Made by a program: the position numbers and the translations under genes. A DNA stretch of 29,003 nt from an uncultured Clostridia bacterium. GTDB taxonomy: Bacteria; Bacillota; Clostridia; Oscillospirales; Oscillospiraceae. The stretch is taken from positions 1-29,003 of the forward strand of contig CAMEIU010000003.1 of NCBI GenBank assembly GCA_945918815.1, given 5' to 3'. The notes under the pieces are model-generated. The model had not been told where the DNA came from, did not search any database, and was given only the letters and a program-made list of their open reading frames with translations. Within the stretch, counting starts at the first letter, position 1. Every line of letters starts with the position of its first letter. Below, in pieces: positions 16,901 through 24,215 of the stretch.

Positions 16901-17374
16901 CAGATAGACAATGGCGCTGTCATCGTAGTACAGGGAACCGATGACCTGCTTGGTCTGCGCCAGCTGCTCGTCGGAAACATCAAAGGTGGTCACAAAGAAG
17001 TAGGCTTCAATGTCGTCGCCGTTCTCCTTGTATTGGTTGAGCAGGGTGTTCGGGGTGCAGCCGCCGCCCAGATCGGCGATCTTGCCGTTTTTCGCGCCGA
17101 AGCTGCCCGTGCCCCACTTCCAGCCGGACTCGGAGTCCAGCAGAAAGACGCCGTAGGCCCAGAGCTTGATGAGGGGATATTGCGCATATGCGTCTGTGCC
17201 GAGCACCGGGTCTTCCTCGTAGTCATAGTAGTTCCAGAGAGTTTTGCTGTCAACGACCGTGACAGCGGTAGATCTGGCCTCAGCTCCGGCAGCCAGGGCC
17301 GTGGGGACCAGGGCCAGAACCAAGCACAGGATCAGGAAAAGGGAAAGGACTCGTTTTCCAAGATGTATTTTCAC
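13916..17374 (-). CDS. S-layer-anchored choice-of-anchor I propeller protein with lamin-tail domain
   Basis: This 1152-residue secreted surface protein has a signal peptide (about 1-30, ending near ALVPTALAAGA) and an N-terminal beta-rich carbohydrate-binding-like region (about 40-235). A lamin-tail domain follows (about 260-390; LLIDQVYGGGG, SFVELYNPNDEAV). A large propeller (about 450-985; EIVQYNPVNGYAYAVSG, SVAVSPDGSKLAVA, LTANEGDSRADW) matches the choice-of-anchor I family. Then come a Ser/Thr linker and three SLH repeats (about 995-1152), each with the TRAQ motif, that bind secondary wall polymer. GTG at 17374 is preferred because AAAGGTG lies 8 bases upstream; a TTG at 17380 is only 2 bases from it. 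Some relatives are described as phosphatase- or esterase-like, but no activity is evident here. Confidence 0.88.
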   Translation of the reverse strand: MKIHLGKRVLSLFLILCLVLALVPTALAAGAEARSTAVTVVDSKTLWNYYDYEEDPVLGTDAYAQYPLIKLWAYGVFLLDSESGWKWGTGSFGAKNGKIADLGGGCTPNTLLNQYKENGDDIEAYFFVTTFDVSDEQLAQTKQVIGSLYYDDSAIVYLNNSVVASFEAPDDAFTANMVYGGSNASAPKLGEFTLTDNSALKSGTNVLAVEIHQGRASSSDIYFDFVSLQLSSEAPDLDLPFEQDTATIYRTVEQSEEPAKLLIDQVYGGGGKGDTPISNSFVELYNPNDEAVALTGYTLVNGADALDLTGTIPAKGSYLIVGAAESTSDDYLTYDLPTADQTCSWTISNKNYTIKLMNGETEIDSVTANEDVAAVKVSKQKSLKRSNHADTDTNNDFQIIVWEKSEVTVDQGYVTANAPRNSQGEMGKVHGASTEPVYTPVEAADTRVNGYYDETGSLKLELAGRYNSGAMNADGGSLEIVQYNPVNGYAYAVSGVKGTLIAVDLNGKLDGNTVVALNGTEYNVKSLVKGFAYGDMTSVAVSPDGSKLAVAIQAENYADNGVVALFACNPNGSLELLSTVSVGVQPDMVTFADNFTVLSADEGEPRNGANAADPKGSVSIVTIGADNALTANTVTFDSFDAQRSALTAAGVLIQKNTLPSTDFEPEYIAVSGNTAYVSLQEANAIAVLNIASGEFTGVYPLGFQDYSVTKVDLQKNGTVELDNYDNVYGIKMPDGIAVTTIGGKTYLLTANEGDSRADWDGLDNEVESKASPTGNVTLDAKVVWFNATMWDGLDTSKAYVFGGRSFSIYEVTATGLNLVYDSGSGFEEITAAQLTGYFNASNDKTSLDNRSGKKGPEPESVVTGVVNGKTYAFIALERIGGVMVYDITNPAKTEFVNYINSREFEAAIQGDVSPEGLCFVSAADSKTGNALLLTACEVSGTLAVYELTGTQEKDEPQKPSSGSTSTSTSGSTTTTTPSTGFVDVRPGDYYNDAVLWAVEQGITTGTTAVTFSPADGCTRAQAVTFLWRAMGCPEPASAVNPFTDVSKTAYYYKAVLWAVEQGITTGTSETAFSPDAVCTRAQIVTFLWRLDGAKAGNGANPFTDVAKDAYYYDAVLRAVAEDVTSGTSAAAFSPNTACTRAQIVTFLYRDLA

Positions 17375-17407
17375 AATCAATTCACCTTTCTATTTGTGGT
17401 TTCTATT

Positions 17408-17812
17408 TCAACGCCGCGCCGTCCCGGGTTTGTTTCCGCAGGGAGGCGAAGCGGGAATTTTCCGCTTGGAGAACAAGATGGCCGCGATACCGGCGGTGAC
17501 CGGCACCGTCAGCACCACGCCCAGGGTGGCGCAAAGCCCCTGAGAGAGCTCAATGGCTAAGTAGTCGGAGGAGAGAAGCTGGGTGAACTGGTAGCCGTAG
17601 GCAATCAGGCAGAGCATAGTGTTCAGGGCCGTGCCGACATAGGCCAGAATCAGGGTGTTGCTCATGGTGCCGATCACGTCCTTGCCGATGTTCAGGCCGG
17701 AGCGCAGCAGCGCCTTTTGCCCCATGTCCGGGTTGACCAGGACCAGCTCTTCCAGCGACGCGGCCAGGGAGGCCGCCAAATGCAAAACTCTTTTTTTCAT
17801 GCTGGATCTCAT
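17408..17812 (-). pseudogene. Truncated YibE/F-family membrane protein remnant
   Basis: The 134 residues match only the C-terminal part of YibE/F multi-pass membrane proteins. Recognisable segments are LVNPDMGQKALLRSGLNIGKDVIGTMSNTLILAYVG, split here by wording as the NPDMGQKALLRSG region and the GTMSNTLILAYVG helix, then LLSSDYLAIELSQGL and LGVVLTVPVTAGIAAILFS. Family members usually have about 250 further residues at the N-terminus, and none of this is found upstream in any frame. An in-frame stop (TAA at 17825-17827) precedes the first ATG, and no ribosome binding site is visible. The tail KIPASPPCGNKPGTARR looks like run-on into non-coding sequence. It is probably a decaying deletion remnant. 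Confidence 0.75.
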
Positions 17813-17985
17813 ATCCGTTCCGTTTTATTTGCATACGGTTTCATTATAGGTTACCCGTGTTAAGTCTGCTACGAGCGGCAGATTAAAAGCGCGTAAAGTC
17901 CTTTGCCGGGGATGGAGGCTCCCGCCCCCGCTCCACCACCAGGGAAAGCATGGTTTTCCTGATCGCAGAATCTTGCAATTATGCA

Positions 17986-18014
17986 TTGCCTTGGTCTACT
18001 TTTTTCGATATAAT
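17986..18014 (+). promoter_or_regulatory. Sigma-A promoter of the MalY/PatB-type lyase gene
   Basis: TTGCCT (17986-17991) and a perfect TATAAT (18009-18014) have a 17-bp spacer. The predicted start near 18021 lies downstream of all in-frame upstream ATG codons and so decides the translation start at 18043. Confidence 0.82.
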
Positions 18015-18042
18015 GAAGCCGTATCGGGAAGGAAGTGCAGCG

Positions 18043-19248
18043 ATGCTTTACGATTTTACAACCCTGATGGACCGGGCCGGGAAGGACGCCCTGGCGGTGG
18101 ACGGCGTCGGTACGGCCATCTATCCCGGCGTCAAAATACGGGACGGCTTTTCCGTTCTTCCCATGTGGGTGGCGGACATGAACTTCGCCACGGCTCCTTC
18201 GGTCCAGGCGGCCATCCTCCGCCGGGCCCAACATCCGGCCTTCGGCTATTTTAACCCGCCCGACGCCTATTATGACGCCATCTTAAACTGGCACCGGAAC
18301 TGCAAGCCGGTGGAGAGCCTGACCAGGGACTGCATCGGCTATGAGAACGGCGTCCTGGGCGGCGTGGTCAGCGCATTGAACGTGCTTTGCTCCAAGGGCG
18401 ACAGCATCCTGGTCCACGCCCCCACCTACATTGGCTTCACCAGCAGCCTTCGGAACAACGGCTACCGCATCGTCCACAGCCCCCTGGTCCAGGACGTGGA
18501 CGGCGTCTGGCGCATGGATTTTGCCGACATGGAGGAAAAAATTCAAAAGCACCATATTCACACCGCCATTTTCTGCTCGCCCCACAATCCCACCGGACGG
18601 GTCTGGGAACGATGGGAGCTGGAGCAGGCCATGGAGATCTACCGGCGCAATGATGTCTGCGTCATCTCCGACGAGATCTGGTCCGATCTGATTCTCGAAG
18701 GCCGCCACATTCCCACCCAGGCGGTGTCCGAGGACGCCCGGCAGCGGACCGTGGCCCTCTACGCCCCGTCCAAGACCTTCAACCTGGCGGGCCTGGTGGG
18801 CAGCTACCACATCATCTGCAATCCCTGGCTCCGGGACCGGATCAAAAAGGAATCCTCTCTGAGCCACTACGACAGCATGAACGTTCTGTCCATGCACGCC
18901 CTGATGGGGGCCTACAGCCCGGAGGGCCGGGAATGGGTGGACCAGCTGTGCCGGGTACTGGGCGGCAATGTGGACTTCGCCTGCGATTATATTGCGCAGC
19001 ACTTCCCCGGCGTCCAGGTCACCAAGCCCCAGGGCACCTACATGCTGTTCCTGGACTGCACCCAATGGTGCCGGGACCACGGCGTGACCCTGGACCGTCT
19101 GCTGGAAATGGGCGCGGAGGTGGGCGTCATCTGGCAGGACGGCCGTCCCTTCCACGGTCCCTGCCACATCCGCATGAACCTGGCCCTGCCCCGCAGTCTG
19201 GTGGAGGAAGCCTTCCACCGGCTGGACAAGTATGTGTTCCACGGATAA
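18043..19248 (+). CDS. MalY/PatB-type PLP-dependent C-S lyase (cystathionine beta-lyase-like aminotransferase)
   Basis: This 401-residue fold-type I PLP enzyme probably cleaves C-S bonds of cystathionine or cysteine conjugates, releasing homocysteine or thiols with pyruvate and ammonia. The N-terminal PMWVADMNFATAPSV motif is typical of the MalY/PatB group. SPHNPTGRVW and VISDEIWSDL supply the conserved Asn and Asp cofactor contacts, and Lys244 in APSKTFNLAGL is the Schiff-base lysine. RMNLALPRS near the end holds the substrate-carboxylate Arg. The ATG at 18043 is preceded by GGAAGGAAG, 7 bases before it. It has its own promoter and looks monocistronic. A plain aminotransferase activity cannot be excluded. 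Confidence 0.92.
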   Translation: MLYDFTTLMDRAGKDALAVDGVGTAIYPGVKIRDGFSVLPMWVADMNFATAPSVQAAILRRAQHPAFGYFNPPDAYYDAILNWHRNCKPVESLTRDCIGYENGVLGGVVSALNVLCSKGDSILVHAPTYIGFTSSLRNNGYRIVHSPLVQDVDGVWRMDFADMEEKIQKHHIHTAIFCSPHNPTGRVWERWELEQAMEIYRRNDVCVISDEIWSDLILEGRHIPTQAVSEDARQRTVALYAPSKTFNLAGLVGSYHIICNPWLRDRIKKESSLSHYDSMNVLSMHALMGAYSPEGREWVDQLCRVLGGNVDFACDYIAQHFPGVQVTKPQGTYMLFLDCTQWCRDHGVTLDRLLEMGAEVGVIWQDGRPFHGPCHIRMNLALPRSLVEEAFHRLDKYVFHG

Positions 19249-19274
19249 ACGCTCCCAGTCCGTCAGCAGCGTGG

Positions 19275-19427
19275 GAAATTGGGATTTGTTGATGTACAGC
19301 TTTTTGTAGGGCACGGCCACTGGACGTGCCGCTGTACGCAGCTGCGTCCCGGCTCCGACTGCCCAACGGCGCGTCGGGTCGCCGCGCCCTACATTGGCGA
19401 TACATCACATCGTCAAATCCCAATTTC
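19275..19427 (+). repeat. R1 repeat, full copy e
   Basis: This is the best-preserved copy. The outer arms GAAATTGGGATTT (19275) and AAATCCCAATTTC (ending 19427) are perfect complements, extended by GATGT/ACATC. The core is 19305-19393, and its 27-bp ends (19305-19331, 19367-19393) are inverted and each form a hairpin. It differs from copy f at only two or three positions over about 150 bp. No clear target-site duplication is visible. Confidence 0.92.
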
Positions 19428-19484
19428 TCGGTTTGCTGATGGAAACCGATCAGCGTCAAAAAATATACGCAACAGGAGGCCCTT

Positions 19485-20324
19485 ATGGCCATCAAACTCA
19501 TTGGCATTGACATCGACGGCACGCTTTTGAACAGCAAAAAGGAGCTGACGCCGGGGACCCTGGACGCGCTGCGGCAAGCGGCGGACCGGGGTGTGGAGAT
19601 CGTCATCTCCACCGGCCGGTTTCTGTCGGAGTTCCCGGAGCTGGTGGAAGCCCTGCCCATGATGCGCTACACCGTCACCTGCACCGGGGCTCAGGTGCTG
19701 GACCTCAAAACCGGCGAAACCCTGGCCCGCCATGCTCTGACCGATTCGGAGCTGAAGCGGCTCTATGAAAAGCTGAAGCATCTGGACGCCATGTTCCAGG
19801 TTTTCTCCGACCAGGACGGACGCATCCACAACCGGGCGTCGGATCTCCGGCAGTCGGAGCGGTTCTGCGGTCCCGCTCTGGCCCAGGTGCTCCGCAGAAC
19901 CCACGTGGCGGAGGAGGACCTGGACGCCTTTGTGGCCGGTTACACCGGCCTCACCAACAAGATTCACATGTTCTTTTCCGAGCATCAGGCCAAGGCGGAA
20001 GCCCTGGCCCTGCTCTCCGGCGAGCCCTACGCCCTGATGGAGAGTGCGGACAACGACCTGGAGCTCATGGCCCCCGGCGTGGACAAGGGTCTGGGCCTCC
20101 GGGAGCTGGCGGCCCACCTGGGCCTGGACCGGTCCCAGGTCATGGCCATCGGCGACGGCGGCAACGACGCGGCCATGCTGCGCTACGCGGGCCTCGGCGT
20201 GGCCATGGGCAACGCCAGCCCGGAGGCCCTGGCCGCTGCGGACCAAGTCACCGCCACCAACGACGAAGACGGCGCGGCGAAAGCCATTCTGGCCGTTCTG
20301 GAGCAGGAGGAACCGCCATGCTGA
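19485..20324 (+). CDS. Cof-type HAD-IIB phosphatase
   Basis: This 279-residue haloacid-dehalogenase superfamily hydrolase is of the Cof/YidA group, cytosolic phosphatases of sugar phosphates or cofactors such as FMN or PLP. Motif I is DIDGTLL, with nucleophile Asp9 and acid/base Asp11. Motif II is the Ser/Thr in VISTGR. Motif IV is GDGGNDAAML, and VDKGLGL supplies the conserved Lys region. The middle of the protein is the C2-type cap that sets specificity, so the substrate cannot be named. AGGAGG precedes the ATG. Its end overlaps the start of the TauE/SafE gene by 7 bp, so the two are coupled. Confidence 0.93.
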   Translation: MAIKLIGIDIDGTLLNSKKELTPGTLDALRQAADRGVEIVISTGRFLSEFPELVEALPMMRYTVTCTGAQVLDLKTGETLARHALTDSELKRLYEKLKHLDAMFQVFSDQDGRIHNRASDLRQSERFCGPALAQVLRRTHVAEEDLDAFVAGYTGLTNKIHMFFSEHQAKAEALALLSGEPYALMESADNDLELMAPGVDKGLGLRELAAHLGLDRSQVMAIGDGGNDAAMLRYAGLGVAMGNASPEALAAADQVTATNDEDGAAKAILAVLEQEEPPC

Positions 20325-21133
20325 ACGTTCTGACGGAAATTCAAATTGACGGGCTTGCCCTGTGGGTCGTGCTGCTGACCTGCTGCGGCGTGTTTCTGGC
20401 CTCCTTTATGGACGCCATTGCCGGCGGCGGCGGAATCATCTCGGTCCCCACCTATCTCATGGCCTTCCACGGTCTGCCCACTTACTACGCCCTGGGGACC
20501 AACAAGCTGTCCGCCGGGATCGGCACCGTGTTCTCCACGGCCCGGTTCATCAAGAACGGCTATGTGAAGTGGTCCCTGGCGGCCCCATCCATTGCCTTTG
20601 CCCTGTTGGGCTCCGTGGGCGGCACCTGGCTTCAGCACCACACGCCGGACGTGGTGCTGAAATATCTGCTTTTGGTGGTGCTGCCCATTGTGGCCGTGGT
20701 GACTCTGCGGACCCGCGCCTGGCCGGACGAGCCGGGGGAGATCTCCTTCCCCAAGCAGGCAGCCATCGTCTGGGCCGCATCCCTGGTCATCGGCGCCTAC
20801 GACGGCTACTACGGCCCCGGCACCGGCACCTTCCTGATGATCATCTTCATCCGGCTGGCCAAGCTGGACACCCGCACCGCCGCCGGCGGTGTCAAGGTGG
20901 TCAACCTGTCCTCCAACATCGGCAGCCTGTTCACCGCCTGGCGGGCGGGCTACGTCCTCTGGGGCGTGGGCGCCATTGCCGCCGCGGCCTCCATTCTGGG
21001 CCACTACCTGGGCGCAGGCCTGGCCATCAAGAACGGCAGCAAAATCGTCCGCCCGGCGGTCATTCTGGTGCTGATTCTATTGACCGTCAAGGTGCTCTCA
21101 GAGCTGCTGTTCCCGGAATTCTGGGGATCCTGA
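20318..21133 (+). CDS. TauE/SafE (TSUP) family membrane transporter
   Basis: This 271-residue multi-pass protein has about eight hydrophobic segments. The N-terminal half carries FMDAIAGGGGIISVPTYLM and the ALGTNKLSAGIGT motif. The C-terminal half carries GAYDGYYGPGTGTFLM and a matching N-x-S motif (VNLSSNIGS). These paired half motifs define the TSUP family, which exports or imports sulfite, sulfoacetate, taurine-derived anions or other small organic acids. The start overlaps the HAD gene; AGGAGG at the end of that gene is the ribosome binding site. The nearby C-S lyase hints at sulfur anion traffic, but that is only circumstantial. Confidence 0.93.
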   Translation: MLNVLTEIQIDGLALWVVLLTCCGVFLASFMDAIAGGGGIISVPTYLMAFHGLPTYYALGTNKLSAGIGTVFSTARFIKNGYVKWSLAAPSIAFALLGSVGGTWLQHHTPDVVLKYLLLVVLPIVAVVTLRTRAWPDEPGEISFPKQAAIVWAASLVIGAYDGYYGPGTGTFLMIIFIRLAKLDTRTAAGGVKVVNLSSNIGSLFTAWRAGYVLWGVGAIAAAASILGHYLGAGLAIKNGSKIVRPAVILVLILLTVKVLSELLFPEFWGS

Positions 21134-21163
21134 GTTGTCCATTCAAAAAAGCGAGGTTGTATT

Positions 21164-21874
21164 ATGAAAAAAACCATCGGCATTCTCGGCGGCATGGGGC
21201 CGCTGGCGACAGCGGACCTGTATCGCAAGATCGTCGCCTTGACGGACGCCGCCTGTGACAACGACCACATCCGCGTCTATATCGACAGCAACGCCGCCAT
21301 CCCGGACCGGACCGCCGCCATTCTCTCCGGCGGCCAGGACCCGGTGCCGGAAATGGCCAGCGCCCTGAAACATCTGGAGGCCTGCGGCGCGGACTGCGTC
21401 ATCATGCCCTGCAACACCGCCCACTATTTCCTGCCCCGGCTCCAGGCCATGACCCGGATTCCCTTCCTGAGCATGCTGGAGGCCACGGCCGATGCCTGCG
21501 CCGCCCGGTTCCCCGGGAAGTCCGCCGCCGTTCTGGCGACCAAGGGCACCCTCGCCACCGGCCTCTACGAGCAGGCGCTGGCCGCCCGGCACGCGGCATG
21601 CCTCATTCCCGACGCCTGGGAACAGGACGCGCTCATGCGGGTGATCTACCAGGGCGTCAAGGCCGGTGCGGACCCGGAGACCTACCGGGCGGACATGGAG
21701 CAGGTTTTGGACCGGATGACCCAACGGGGCGCAGATTATTTCATTTTAGGCTGCACCGAACTGCCCCTGGCCGCCCAGCTGCTGGACGTCCGGCAGCCCA
21801 CGGTCGACCCCACCGCCGAACTGGCCAAAGCGGCCATCCGATTCTGCGGCTATCCGGTGAAGAACGGGCAGTAA
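21164..21874 (+). CDS. Aspartate/glutamate racemase family protein
   Basis: This 236-residue cofactor-independent racemase (RacX/aspartate racemase group) should interconvert L- and D-aspartate or a related acid. The glycine-rich N-terminus TIGILGGMGPLATADLY and the two catalytic cysteines, Cys83 in MPCNTAHYF and Cys197 in LGCTELPL, are all present. The protein therefore looks active. It lies 30 bp after the TauE/SafE gene with GCGAGG as a modest ribosome binding site, probably in the same operon. The next gene is an acidic amino-acid symporter, which would fit aspartate or glutamate use. The substrate is otherwise not provable from sequence. Confidence 0.92.
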   Translation: MKKTIGILGGMGPLATADLYRKIVALTDAACDNDHIRVYIDSNAAIPDRTAAILSGGQDPVPEMASALKHLEACGADCVIMPCNTAHYFLPRLQAMTRIPFLSMLEATADACAARFPGKSAAVLATKGTLATGLYEQALAARHAACLIPDAWEQDALMRVIYQGVKAGADPETYRADMEQVLDRMTQRGADYFILGCTELPLAAQLLDVRQPTVDPTAELAKAAIRFCGYPVKNGQ

Positions 21875-21892
21875 GTCCTGCCTGCGGAGAGA

Positions 21893-22045
21893 GAAATTGG
21901 GATTTGTTGATGTACAGCTTTTTGTAGGGCACGGCCACTGGACGTGCCGCTGTACGCAGCTGCGTCCCGGCTCCGACTGCCCAACGGCGCGTCGGGTCGC
22001 CGCGCCCTACATTGGAGATACAGCACATCGTCAAATCCCAATTTT
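21893..22045 (+). repeat. R1 repeat, full copy f
   Basis: Nearly identical to copy e over the outer arms and the core (core 21923-22011). The visible differences are GGCG to GGAG, CATCAC to CAGCAC, and the last arm base. It sits in the 386-bp gap between the racemase and symporter genes. The rest of that gap holds an AT-rich stretch and the symporter promoter, with no gene. Confidence 0.92.
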
Positions 22046-22163
22046 CGGTACGGGTTCGGCTGAAATTTTGTGATTTTTTCATATATTTTCAGTAAATTTT
22101 TTGAACACTTAACCAATTTTCTTGTCTGTTATCCAAATATAATGCAGTTTGCACAAAAAGTGC

Positions 22164-22192
22164 TTTACTTTTCTCGGTTTCCTTGGTATAAT
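22164..22192 (+). promoter_or_regulatory. Sigma-A promoter of the symporter gene
   Basis: TTTACT (22164-22169) and TATAAT (22187-22192) are 17 bp apart, with an extended -10 TGG. Transcription should start near 22200. The transcript then begins with a 7-bp hairpin (TCTCTCC at 22201-22207 with GGAGAGA at 22224-22230), which may stabilise the mRNA 5' end. Confidence 0.8.
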
Positions 22193-22260
22193 ATGACCAG
22201 TCTCTCCGTAGATCTGTCACTCGGGAGAGAGGAGAAAATTTTATAATAGGAGTGAACGGC

Positions 22261-23493
22261 ATGAAGAAAAAGCTCAGTCTGCCCATGCAAATTCTCATTG
22301 CGCTGGTCCTCGGTATCATCGTCGGCCTCATCTGCTACTTTGCCAAGTGGGGCGCTTTCACCACCAACTACCTCAAACCCATCGGCGACATCTTCGTCAA
22401 CCTGCTGAAATTCATCGTGGTACCCGTGGTGCTGCTGTCCATGATTCAGGGCATCATCTCCATGGAGGACATGAAGAAGGTCGGCTCCGTGGGCTGGAAG
22501 ACCGTGGTCTACTTCCTCTGCACCACCGCCATCGCCTGCGTCATCGGCCTGGTGTTCGCCAACATCTTCAAGGCCGCCAACCTGTTCCCGGTGCTGGACG
22601 GCTCCGGTGCGGAATATGAGGCCAAGGAGTACGGCGGCTTCATGAGCACCCTGGTCGCCATCTTCCCCACCAACATGTGGCAGTCCTTCTCCACCGCCAA
22701 CATGCTTCAGGTCATCGTCATCGCCCTGCTCTTCGGCGGCTCCATCCTGGCGGCCGGCGAGAAGGCCAGAGTGGTCCGCAATCTGGTCGACTCCATGTAC
22801 TCCGTGGTGGAGAAGCTGATGTCTTTCGTCATCAGCCTGGCTCCCATCGGCGTGTTCACCTACATGGCTTGGGTCGTCGCCACCCAGGGCGCGGAAATTC
22901 TCGGCTCTCTGGCGCTGGTCCTGCTGTGCGCCTACCTGGCCTACATTGTCCACGCGATCTGCGTCTACTCCGTGGCCGCCAAGGGCTTCGGCAAGGTCAA
23001 TCCCCTGACCTTCTTCAAGAAGGCCTCCCCCGCCATGATCTTCGCTTTCACCTCCACCTCCTCTGCCGCCACCCTGCCGGTGTCTGAAAAGTGCGCCACC
23101 GATATGGGCGCCGACAAGGACGTGGCCTCCTTCGTCCTGCCCCTGGGCGCCACCATCAACATGGACGGCACCGCCATCTACCAGTGCGTCGCCACCGTGT
23201 TCCTGGCCTCCTGCGCCGGTATGCCTCTGACCATCGGCAACATGGTTCTGGTGGTCGTCACCGCCACCCTGGCCTCCATCGGCACCGCGGGCGTCTCCGG
23301 CGCCGGCATGATCATGCTGGCCATGGTTCTGGAAGCCATCGGCGTGCCCGTTGCCTACATCGGCCTCATCGTGGCTGTGGACCGGCTCTTCGACATGGGC
23401 CGTACCTGCCTCAACGTCACCGGCGACATCTCCTGCTCCCTGTGCGTCACCCAGTGGGAGCGCAAGAAAGCCGCCCGCAAGGCTGCCAAATAA
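22261..23493 (+). CDS. Dicarboxylate/amino acid:cation symporter (DAACS family)
   Basis: This 410-residue secondary transporter of the GltP/GltT/DctA fold imports glutamate, aspartate or C4-dicarboxylates with protons or sodium. Key motifs are the serine-rich hairpin TSTSSAATLPVS (264-275), the cation/substrate motif NMDGT (300-304), and VDRLFDMGRTCLNVTGD near the C-terminus, where the conserved Asp and Arg fix the substrate amino and carboxyl groups. ATG at 22261 is chosen over GTG at 22252 because AGGAG overlaps the GTG and is 8 bases from the ATG. It has its own promoter and terminator. The upstream racemase is compatible with an acidic amino acid as substrate. Confidence 0.94.
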   Translation: MKKKLSLPMQILIALVLGIIVGLICYFAKWGAFTTNYLKPIGDIFVNLLKFIVVPVVLLSMIQGIISMEDMKKVGSVGWKTVVYFLCTTAIACVIGLVFANIFKAANLFPVLDGSGAEYEAKEYGGFMSTLVAIFPTNMWQSFSTANMLQVIVIALLFGGSILAAGEKARVVRNLVDSMYSVVEKLMSFVISLAPIGVFTYMAWVVATQGAEILGSLALVLLCAYLAYIVHAICVYSVAAKGFGKVNPLTFFKKASPAMIFAFTSTSSAATLPVSEKCATDMGADKDVASFVLPLGATINMDGTAIYQCVATVFLASCAGMPLTIGNMVLVVVTATLASIGTAGVSGAGMIMLAMVLEAIGVPVAYIGLIVAVDRLFDMGRTCLNVTGDISCSLCVTQWERKKAARKAAK

Positions 23494-23516
23494 GATTTTT
23501 ACAAACCAAGCTTCAT

Positions 23517-23553
23517 AAGAGGCTGTCCTCTTCGGAGGGCAGCCTCTTTTTTT
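23517..23553 (+). terminator. Intrinsic terminator of the symporter gene
   Basis: A 14-bp stem (AAGAGGCTGTCCTC with GAGGGCAGCCTCTT, one G-T pair) is capped by TTCG and followed by T residues. It lies 24 bp past the stop. Confidence 0.93.
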
Positions 23554-23614
23554 ACATGGAGCCGAAAAGATTGCCAATTTTTCCTTTTGAATTTTGTCGA
23601 ATTTGCGAATTTAC

Positions 23615-23674
23615 TTACAAATTGTAAAGCGTTAAAGTGTAAAGCGTTTCTGTAATATTATTTTAAAGTGTAAA
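23615..23674. promoter_or_regulatory. Cluster of TGTAAA half-sites upstream of the lyase remnant
   Basis: The AT-rich leader holds TGTAAA at 23623, 23638 and 23669, the first within a 13-bp palindrome TTACAA-A-TTGTAA (23615-23627). The spacing of the first two is 15 bp. This could be an old operator for the aromatic amino-acid lyase gene. The assignment is speculative. Confidence 0.35.
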
Positions 23675-23704
23675 ATTAAAATTGAAGAAGTAGGAGTATT
23701 CAAA

Positions 23705-24203
23705 ATGGCACAGATTACGTTCTACAAACACGAACCCATTCCCATGGAGATGCACAAGGTCAAGATCGTTCAGCAGCTGAAGCTTTTGCCGACGGATCAG
23801 CGTCTGGAGAGGATCAAGGCCGCCGGTTTCAACACCTTCCAGCTCCACAACGGGGATATTTTCATGGACATGCTGACGGACTCCGGCGTCAACGCCATGA
23901 GCGACAATATGCAGTCCGCCATGCTGCGGGCGGACGACGCCTATGCGGGCAGCGAGACCTTCTTCCGGATGCAGGCCAAGCTGCAGGAGCTGTTCGGCAT
24001 CGAGTACTGCCTGCCCACCCACCAGCGAATATGTGCTGGACCGGGTCAAGTGGCTCTACGATCACCGGGAGCTCATCGGCGGCCTCCGGTTCGTCCACGA
24101 GCCGAAAACCCTCCGCTTCTTCACCGGCATCCTGGAGCCCGTCTCCGACTGGCCCGAACGCCTGGCCGAAGCCTATAAGGCGGAATTCGGAGCAGAACAG
24201 TAA
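23705..24203 (+). pseudogene. Tryptophanase/tyrosine phenol-lyase-type gene with large internal deletion
   Basis: The first 107 codons (23705-24025) encode the N-terminus of a beta-eliminating lyase: MAQITFYKHEPIPMEMHKVK, LLTDSGVNAMSD, DDAYAGSETF and LPTHQ. From about 24027, one frame over, comes the C-terminus: EYVLDRVKWLYDHRELIGGL, HEPKTLRFFTG and the final FGAEQ. Intact enzymes of the family are about 460-480 residues, so roughly 300 residues are missing, including the PLP lysine and most of the active site. The junction sits within ACCAGC, which fits both the expected HQ(G) codons and the start of the C-terminal piece. The ribosome binding site (AGGAG) and a downstream terminator survive. 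This looks like a recent deletion that lost indole- or phenol-forming capacity. Confidence 0.9.
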
Positions 24204-24215
24204 CAGAGATACAAC

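Noticed and set aside
13904..17560. A plus-strand open frame of 1218 codons opposite the SLH gene
   Set aside because: It is composed of low-complexity Gly/Val/His/Gln-rich sequence, has no ribosome binding site or domain, and mirrors a minus-strand gene with clear domains. It is an antisense artefact of GC-rich codon use.
17950..18042. An earlier start for the MalY/PatB-type gene
   Set aside because: These codons overlap the -35 and -10 boxes of a good promoter, so they are mostly not in the transcript.
24020..24030. A simple sequencing frameshift in the lyase gene
   Set aside because: A single-base error cannot explain the loss of about 300 residues between the two recognisable ends.
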